A stretch of 64,000 bases of DNA. It comes from Actinoplanes sp. L3-i22 (GTDB lineage Bacteria; Actinomycetota; Actinomycetes; Mycobacteriales; Micromonosporaceae). Shown here one piece after another: positions 59,808 through 64,000 of this stretch (its first letter is position 1; every line of letters starts with the position of its first letter). The stretch lies in NCBI RefSeq assembly GCF_019704555.1, contig NZ_AP024745.1:7262501-7326500 (forward strand), given 5' to 3'. The notes below the pieces were generated by a model. It made no database searches and was not told the DNA's origin. It was given only the letters and a program-made list of their open reading frames with translations. Both the position numbers and the translations under genes were made by a program.

Positions 59808-60419
59808 ATGCACCTACGCCGCATCGTTCTCAGCGCCGCAGCCGGCGCCGCCCTCCTGGCCACCGGCGCCTGCGGGACGAGCACCGCCACCCCCGCCGCC
59901 GCCGCTTCGCCCGCGCCGCTCTCCGCCGCCTGGTACGCCGGTGGCGCCGCGCCCGCCCCCAGCGTCGCGCCGGCCCAGGTCGCACCGGGCGCCTACCACC
60001 CGGTGGCCGTCTCGACCGGGCAGTACCTCGCGGTCTCCCCCGCCGCCACCCGGACGACCGTCCCGGCCTCGGTCGCCGCCACCGCCAACTGCTCCCCCGC
60101 GCTCGGGCCGGCCACCACCGTCCCGGTCACCGCGACCGCCGGAACCGGGACGATCACCGCGCGCTGGACCGAGCTGAGCGACCCGGCGGTGCTCACCTAC
60201 CGGGTCGCCGCGATCCCGGACTACGGGCCGCCGACCCGGTGGCTGACCGTCGCCGCCACGCACACCTGCAACCCGATGAGCGTCGCGATCACCGGCCTGA
60301 CCAAGGGTGCGCACTACCAGGTCTGGGTGGACGCGGTGCACACCGGCACCACGTACGGGACCAGCGGTGTCGTGCTGGAAACCATGATCGGCCGTTCGCT
60401 CACCGTCACCGTCAACTGA
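59808..60419 (+). CDS. Secreted lipoprotein with fibronectin-III-like domain
   Basis: A 203-aa exported protein with a lipobox around ATGAC (Cys near residue 22), then about 65 residues of Ala/Pro/Ser-rich linker and a beta-sandwich of about 95 residues resembling a fibronectin type III fold (ATAGTGTITARWTEL, YRVAAIPD, VAITGLTKGAHYQVWVDAV, typical strand and turn order). It is followed after 9 bases by a second lipoprotein gene, so the two may be co-transcribed. No enzymatic motif is visible. Confidence 0.82.
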   Translation: MHLRRIVLSAAAGAALLATGACGTSTATPAAAASPAPLSAAWYAGGAAPAPSVAPAQVAPGAYHPVAVSTGQYLAVSPAATRTTVPASVAATANCSPALGPATTVPVTATAGTGTITARWTELSDPAVLTYRVAAIPDYGPPTRWLTVAATHTCNPMSVAITGLTKGAHYQVWVDAVHTGTTYGTSGVVLETMIGRSLTVTVN

Positions 60420-60428
60420 GGACTCCCC

Positions 60429-61019
60429 ATGTCTGCTCCGCGCCTCGTCACCGCCGGTGTCATCGCCCTCGTCGCGCTCTCCGGCTGCGCCACCACCACG
60501 ACCACGACCACCGCGGTCGCGGCCCCGGTCGCCGCCAAGGCCGCCCTGGTCAAGGCCGTTCCGGCCGCGCCGGTCGGCAAGCCGCCGGCGCTCGCCACCA
60601 CCGGCAGCAACTGGCCCAAGGTCGTCGGCTCGCTGGTCACCTACGGTCAGTGGCTGCTGGCCAACCCGAACCCGGCGCTGGCGAGCGGCATCACGGTCGC
60701 CGGCTGCGCCGCCGACAACACCTTGACGGCGGAATTGCGGACGTACGTCGAACAGGGCGCCTACGTGCAGCCGACCGCGCCCGTCCTGACCAGCATCGTC
60801 GGACCCACCGGCACGATCGGCGGCCAGGTGACGGTCGACATCCAGGCGGTGCGCGGCAGTGAGCCGGTCTACGTCCGCACCAGCTCCGGCAGCACCACGC
60901 ACGTGGTCGCCGCGCGGGCCGCGCTCGCGCCGACGAGCATGAGCCTCACCCTGATCCGGGGCGCGGACGCCCGCTGGCGGATCTGCACCGGCACGGACGC
61001 GGTCACCACCCTGCTCTGA
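60429..61019 (+). CDS. Secreted lipoprotein, unknown function
   Basis: A 196-aa protein with a clear lipoprotein signal (lipobox LSGC, Cys near residue 20) and a Thr run (ATTTTTTTAV) that may be O-glycosylated. A domain of about 130 residues with WPKVVGSLVTYGQWLLANPNP and two later Cys follows, ending in DARWRICTGTD. The latter resembles the NTF2-like/SnoaL-type stress-response lipoproteins of actinobacteria; I cannot assign it firmly. It ends 3 bases before the convergent ABC-2 permease stop. Confidence 0.8.
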   Translation: MSAPRLVTAGVIALVALSGCATTTTTTTAVAAPVAAKAALVKAVPAAPVGKPPALATTGSNWPKVVGSLVTYGQWLLANPNPALASGITVAGCAADNTLTAELRTYVEQGAYVQPTAPVLTSIVGPTGTIGGQVTVDIQAVRGSEPVYVRTSSGSTTHVVAARAALAPTSMSLTLIRGADARWRICTGTDAVTTLL

Positions 61020-61022
61020 CGG

Positions 61023-61811
61023 TCACGCGTCGCGCCGCCGGAAGACCAGGAACGCCGCGCTCAGGAAGGCGAGCGGCCAGCACAGGTAGGCGAGCCAGGC
61101 CTCGGCGGCCGGCGGGTAGGTGTCCCCGAGGAACTGCGGCGGGCCGTACGCCTCGGTCAGCCGCTGCCAGGCGGACAGCACCATGGTGTGCCGGATCTCC
61201 GCGCCCGGATGCTGCTTGGCCGTGAAGAGCTGCGGCACGAGCACCAGCAGCACGATCGCGGCCACGTAGCTGGCGCCGCCGTGCCGCAGCAGCACCGCGA
61301 TGCCCAGGCCGATCAGCGCCGCCACCGGCGCGACCAGGGTGGCGCCGGCCAGCGCGGTGAGCGTGCCCGGGTCGCTCAGGGCGGCGTTCGCGTCCCGGCC
61401 GGACAGGATCCACTGGGACACCGCGAACCCGCCCGCCGCGCCGCACACCCCGGTCACGGTCCAGGCCGCGGCGACCACGATCACCTTGGCCAGCAGCACC
61501 CGGGACCGGGCCGGGACCGCGACCAGGGTCACCCGGATCAGGCCCGAGCCGTACTCGCTGACCATCGTGGCCGCCCCGGAGCTCGCGGCGATCACCAGCA
61601 GGATCAGGTACGCCATCAACGGGAACGCGTCGCTGAGCGCGAAGCCGTGCTCCAGCTGCTGCTGCGGGCTCAGGCGCGGGAAGTTCGCGTACTCCTCCCG
61701 GGCCGACATCGCCGCGCCGACGATCACGGTGAGCGCCGTGAGGCCCAGCGTCCACCAGGTCGAGCGCAACGAGCGCAGCTTGAGCCACTCGGCGGCGATC
61801 AGCGCGGTCAT
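61023..61811 (-). CDS. ABC-2 type exporter permease
   Basis: A 262-aa membrane protein with six helices and the amphipathic start TALIAAEWLKLRSLRSTWW that marks ABC-2 permeases of the ABC2_membrane_2/YitT-like group. The first extracytoplasmic loop is 40 residues. Its ATG overlaps the stop of the ATPase gene (ATGA). With that ATPase it should form an exporter controlled by the divergent kinase; the substrate is unknown. Confidence 0.92.
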   Translation of the reverse strand: MTALIAAEWLKLRSLRSTWWTLGLTALTVIVGAAMSAREEYANFPRLSPQQQLEHGFALSDAFPLMAYLILLVIAASSGAATMVSEYGSGLIRVTLVAVPARSRVLLAKVIVVAAAWTVTGVCGAAGGFAVSQWILSGRDANAALSDPGTLTALAGATLVAPVAALIGLGIAVLLRHGGASYVAAIVLLVLVPQLFTAKQHPGAEIRHTMVLSAWQRLTEAYGPPQFLGDTYPPAAEAWLAYLCWPLAFLSAAFLVFRRRDA

Positions 61812-62533
61812 CGGGCACCGCCGGCCCGGTAGTCGACGTTCGCCGCGGTCAGCTCCAGGAACGCGTCCTCCAGGGAGTCGTACGAGCCGGTCAGCCCGGC
61901 CACCGAGCCGGTCGCCAGCAGCCGGCCCTGACCGATCACGACCAGGTCGTCGGCGGTCGCGGCCAGCTCGCCGATCAGGTGGCTGGAGAGGAACACCGTC
62001 CGGCCCTCGGCGGCGAGCCGGCGGAACAGCAGGCGCACCCAGCGCACCCCCTCCGGGTCCATCCCGTTGACCGGCTCGTCGAAGATCAGCACCGGCGGGT
62101 CGCCGAGCAGCGCGGTGGCCACCCCGAGCCGCTGCCGCATGCCGAGCGAGAACGTGCCGACCCGGCGGCCGGCCACCTCGGTCAGGCCGACCTCGCCGAG
62201 CACCTCGTCCACCCGGCGCCGCGGCAGGTCGTTGCCGCGGGCGAGGGCGGCCAGGTGCACCGCGGCGCTGCGGCCCGGGTGCGCCTGCTGGGCGTCCAGC
62301 AGCGCGCCGGCGTGCCGTAGCCCGCGGCGGTGCCGGCCGAACGCCGTACCGCTGATCGTGGCGGTGCCGCCGTCCGGCCGGTCCAGGCCGAGCAGCACGC
62401 GCAGGGTGGTGGTCTTGCCGGCGCCGTTCGGCCCGAGGAACCCGGTGACCCGGCCCGGGCGGGCCACGAACGACAGTCCGGCCACCGCGGTGGTCCGGCC
62501 GTACCGTTTGACCAGCTCGTCGACTTCAATCAT
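61808..62533 (-). CDS. ABC exporter ATP-binding protein
   Basis: A 241-aa ATPase (CcmA/DrrA group): GPNGAGKTTTLRVLL (Walker A), FSLGMRQRLGVATALL (signature variant), VLIFDEPVNGMDPEG (Walker B) and SSHLIGE (H-switch). Its start MIEVDELVKRYG is chosen because it aligns with the exporter ATPase at 40.3 kb; the frame is open further upstream. That earlier ATPase is similar through the whole core, so the two exporters are probably paralogous. It is divergent from a sensor kinase gene with 122 bases between. Confidence 0.93.
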   Translation of the reverse strand: MIEVDELVKRYGRTTAVAGLSFVARPGRVTGFLGPNGAGKTTTLRVLLGLDRPDGGTATISGTAFGRHRRGLRHAGALLDAQQAHPGRSAAVHLAALARGNDLPRRRVDEVLGEVGLTEVAGRRVGTFSLGMRQRLGVATALLGDPPVLIFDEPVNGMDPEGVRWVRLLFRRLAAEGRTVFLSSHLIGELAATADDLVVIGQGRLLATGSVAGLTGSYDSLEDAFLELTAANVDYRAGGAR

Positions 62534-62655
62534 GGCGATACCGTGGCCCGCCCGGGCGGGTGTCGTCATCGGACCGCGGACCGGCCCGGGATCCGCCCGT
62601 GGACGGCATACCTTGGTCGGATGCCGGCCGGTCCGGCGGTCGATACGCTCGGCGC

Positions 62656-63864
62656 ATGTCTGGCTCACCGCATCGCCGATCGATGCCGCTGGGCGCCTGG
62701 GTCGCGCTGCTCTGGTGCGCGGCGACGTTCTGGGTGCTGCGCGGCTTCTCCGGCGTGCCCGGCATGCCATCGGGGCTGCCGCAGCCGGCGGCCTGGGTCT
62801 GGGCGGTGACCGCGGTGTGCGCCGGGAGCGGGATCGTGGCCGGCGTGCTGGCCCGCCGCCGGCCGCTGACCGCGCTGTACCTGCTGGTCGCCGCCGGGAC
62901 GGTGATGGTCCTGGCGCTGGGCCACCACGCGATGGCCGCCTCGCTGGACAGCTCGCTGGCGATGCTGCTGCTCTCCGCCGACGTGGTGATGGTGCATCTG
63001 GTGGCGAGCCGGCCCCGCTGGACCTGGCCGGCCGGGCTGCTGCCGGTGCTCGCCGTCGAGCCGGCCGGTGTCGCGCTGCGGACGTTCGCCGGCCACCCGG
63101 ACGACCACGGGCAGCTCGGGCCGGATCTCGACTGGACCGCCTGGGTGGCGTTCGTGGTGCTGCCGCTGCTGGTGGCCGGCCTGGTCGGCTACTCGGTGCG
63201 CCAGGCCCGGGGCAACGCGCGCCGGCTCAGCGAGCAGGCCGCCACCCAGGCCGTGCTGGCCGAGCGGCTGCGCATCTCCCGGGAACTGCACGACCAGGTG
63301 GCGCACAGCATCGGGATCATCGCGCTGCAGGCCGGTGCCGCCGCCCGGGTCCTGGGCACCCAGCCCGAGCAGGCCCGGGCGGCGATGCGGGCGGTCGAGG
63401 CGACCGGCCGGGACACCCTGGCCGGCCTGCGCCGGATGGTCGGCACGCTGCGCGAGACGGACCAGCCGCGGCCGGCCCGGCTCGCCGACGTCGACCGGCT
63501 GATCGCGGCCGTCGTCGCGGCCGGGGTCGACGTCGATCTGAGCTGGCACGGCGCCCGGCGCCCGCTGCCGGAGGAGGTGGAGCTGTCGGCCTACCGGGTG
63601 ATCCAGGAGTCGCTGACCAACGTGCTGCGGCACGCCGGGGTCACCGGCTGCCGGGTGTCGGTGGCCTACCATCCGGCCGAGCTGGCCATCGAGGTGCTCG
63701 ACGACGGTCCGGGCGCCGCCGCCACGGCGCCCGCCGGGTTCGGCCTGATCGGGCTGCGGGAGCGGGTCGCCCTGCTCAACGGCACGTTCGCGGCGGGCAC
63801 CCGGGCCGGCGGCGGCTTCCGGGTGGCGGTCCGCCTGCCCGCCGCCGCAGGAGCGAGCGGGTGA
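62656..63864 (+). CDS. Sensor histidine kinase, NarL/DesK type
   Basis: A 402-aa kinase: five to six membrane helices in the first 200 residues, HisKA_3 with SRELHDQVAHSIGIIALQ, N box ESLTNVLRHAGV, VLDDGPG and GFGLIGLRERVALLNG. The ATP-lid length is normal, unlike the kinase at 54 kb. ATG 62656 places the first helix about 12 residues in; an upstream in-frame start at 62560 would cover promoter sequence. The partner regulator must begin at or beyond the window edge. It probably controls the divergent ABC-2 exporter operon, a common arrangement. Confidence 0.93.
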   Translation: MSGSPHRRSMPLGAWVALLWCAATFWVLRGFSGVPGMPSGLPQPAAWVWAVTAVCAGSGIVAGVLARRRPLTALYLLVAAGTVMVLALGHHAMAASLDSSLAMLLLSADVVMVHLVASRPRWTWPAGLLPVLAVEPAGVALRTFAGHPDDHGQLGPDLDWTAWVAFVVLPLLVAGLVGYSVRQARGNARRLSEQAATQAVLAERLRISRELHDQVAHSIGIIALQAGAAARVLGTQPEQARAAMRAVEATGRDTLAGLRRMVGTLRETDQPRPARLADVDRLIAAVVAAGVDVDLSWHGARRPLPEEVELSAYRVIQESLTNVLRHAGVTGCRVSVAYHPAELAIEVLDDGPGAAATAPAGFGLIGLRERVALLNGTFAAGTRAGGGFRVAVRLPAAAGASG

Positions 63865-63914
63865 TGCCGGAGCGCAGTGGAGGTGGCGGCGTGAACGGGC
63901 CGGTGGCGGCGTGA
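63864..63914 (+). CDS. 16-aa mini-ORF after the kinase gene
   Basis: MPERSGGGGVNGPVAA; its ATG overlaps the kinase stop as TGATG and its TGA overlaps the next GTG. The sequence is built from a GTGAxCGGGC-GGTGGCGGC repeat. Confidence 0.35.
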   Translation: MPERSGGGGVNGPVAA

Positions 63915-63937
63915 GCGCGGCGGAGGCGGCGGTGTGA
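63911..63937 (+). CDS. 8-aa mini-ORF in the same chain
   Basis: VSAAEAAV (GTG initiator), opened and closed by GTGA overlaps with the neighbouring mini-ORF and the following frame. Confidence 0.25.
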   Translation: MSAAEAAV

Positions 63938-64000
63938 GCGGGCGCGTGGCGGCGGAGGGCGGCGGAGGTGGCGTGAGTGGGCGGGTGGCGGCGGTGCGGG
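63934..64000 (+). CDS. Start of the next gene, probably the response regulator (3' end outside window)
   Basis: Frame opened by a GTG in a GTGA overlap and still open at the edge. It reads VSGRVAAEGGGGGVSGRVAAVR, where the VSGRVAA segment occurs twice. The second GTG (63973) has GGAGG four bases upstream and could be the true start. A NarL-type regulator is expected here from the kinase partner rule, but no diagnostic residue is within the window. Confidence 0.35.
   Translation, partial: MSGRVAAEGGGGGVSGRVAAVR

Noticed and set aside
1..64000. tRNA, rRNA, integrase or IS element
   Set aside because: No cloverleaf-like segment, transposase motif or terminal inverted repeats were recognised by eye, although a dedicated search could still find a tRNA.

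Overview
The window is about 72-75% GC (estimated by eye) and reads as the chromosome of a filamentous-type actinobacterium, most likely of the Actinoplanes/Micromonospora kind. The evidence is third-codon GC bias, many GTG starts, 4-nt ATGA/GTGA stop-start overlaps, LuxR-type two-component pairs, iron boxes of the DmdR/IdeR type and a rare TTA leucine codon. The genus is an inference. I saw no rRNA, tRNA, CRISPR array, integrase or complete insertion sequence.

Layout. 1-6.7 kb: the end of a two-component pair (truncated histidine kinase plus NarL-type regulator), a small CxxC protein, a gene-poor 0.6 kb stretch, a TetR repressor divergent from a metallo-beta-lactamase-fold hydrolase with an operator between them, a membrane diguanylate cyclase, and a secreted CBM6-DUF1996 protein. 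6.7-28.2 kb: an iron-regulated siderophore locus. It has two FecCD permeases, an unusual methyltransferase/siderophore-reductase fusion and a binding lipoprotein. The assembly line is a C-A-T-E-C NRPS, salicylate synthase, salicylate-AMP ligase, a carrier-cyclisation-carrier protein with no adenylation domain, a free-standing threonine adenylation enzyme, MbtH and an N-hydroxylase. A two-gene NB-ARC/TPR NTPase cassette sits inside this locus. Three iron boxes flank the operons. Together the genes should make, capture and reduce a 2-hydroxyphenyl-methyloxazoline/hydroxamate siderophore. 28.2-31.9 kb: BlaI repressor, M56 metalloprotease, PadR-like regulator and a chemoreceptor. 31.9-40.2 kb: a sugar-uptake operon (binding protein, two permeases, GH63-type glycosidase), its LacI regulator with three matching operators, and a frameshifted secreted glycosidase with CBM35.

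40.2-48.8 kb and 58.8-59.7 kb: an ABC exporter, three paralogous COG4705 membrane proteins, a GT39-type mannosyltransferase-like protein, an orphan histidine kinase and a secreted phosphoesterase. Seven copies of the same 11-bp-spaced direct repeat (TTCAG-N6-YTCAG) lie in front of or near these genes and appear to tie them into one regulon. 48.6-55.2 kb: FtsX-type permease, ATPase, PadR regulator, and a response regulator/kinase pair. 55.3-58.8 kb: a MacAB-like operon. 59.8-64 kb: two lipoproteins, an ABC-2 exporter and a further kinase whose regulator lies beyond the edge.

The most unusual structural signal is at gene junctions. At four same-strand boundaries (51.1, 52.1, 53.5 and 63.9 kb) the stop/start overlap has apparently been tandemly duplicated. 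This leaves chains of tiny ORFs, each opened and closed by ATGA or GTGA overlaps, between the larger genes. A fifth mini-ORF ends in a TGATG overlap with the siderophore N-hydroxylase start. Whether these are translated coupling devices or slippage debris is not known.
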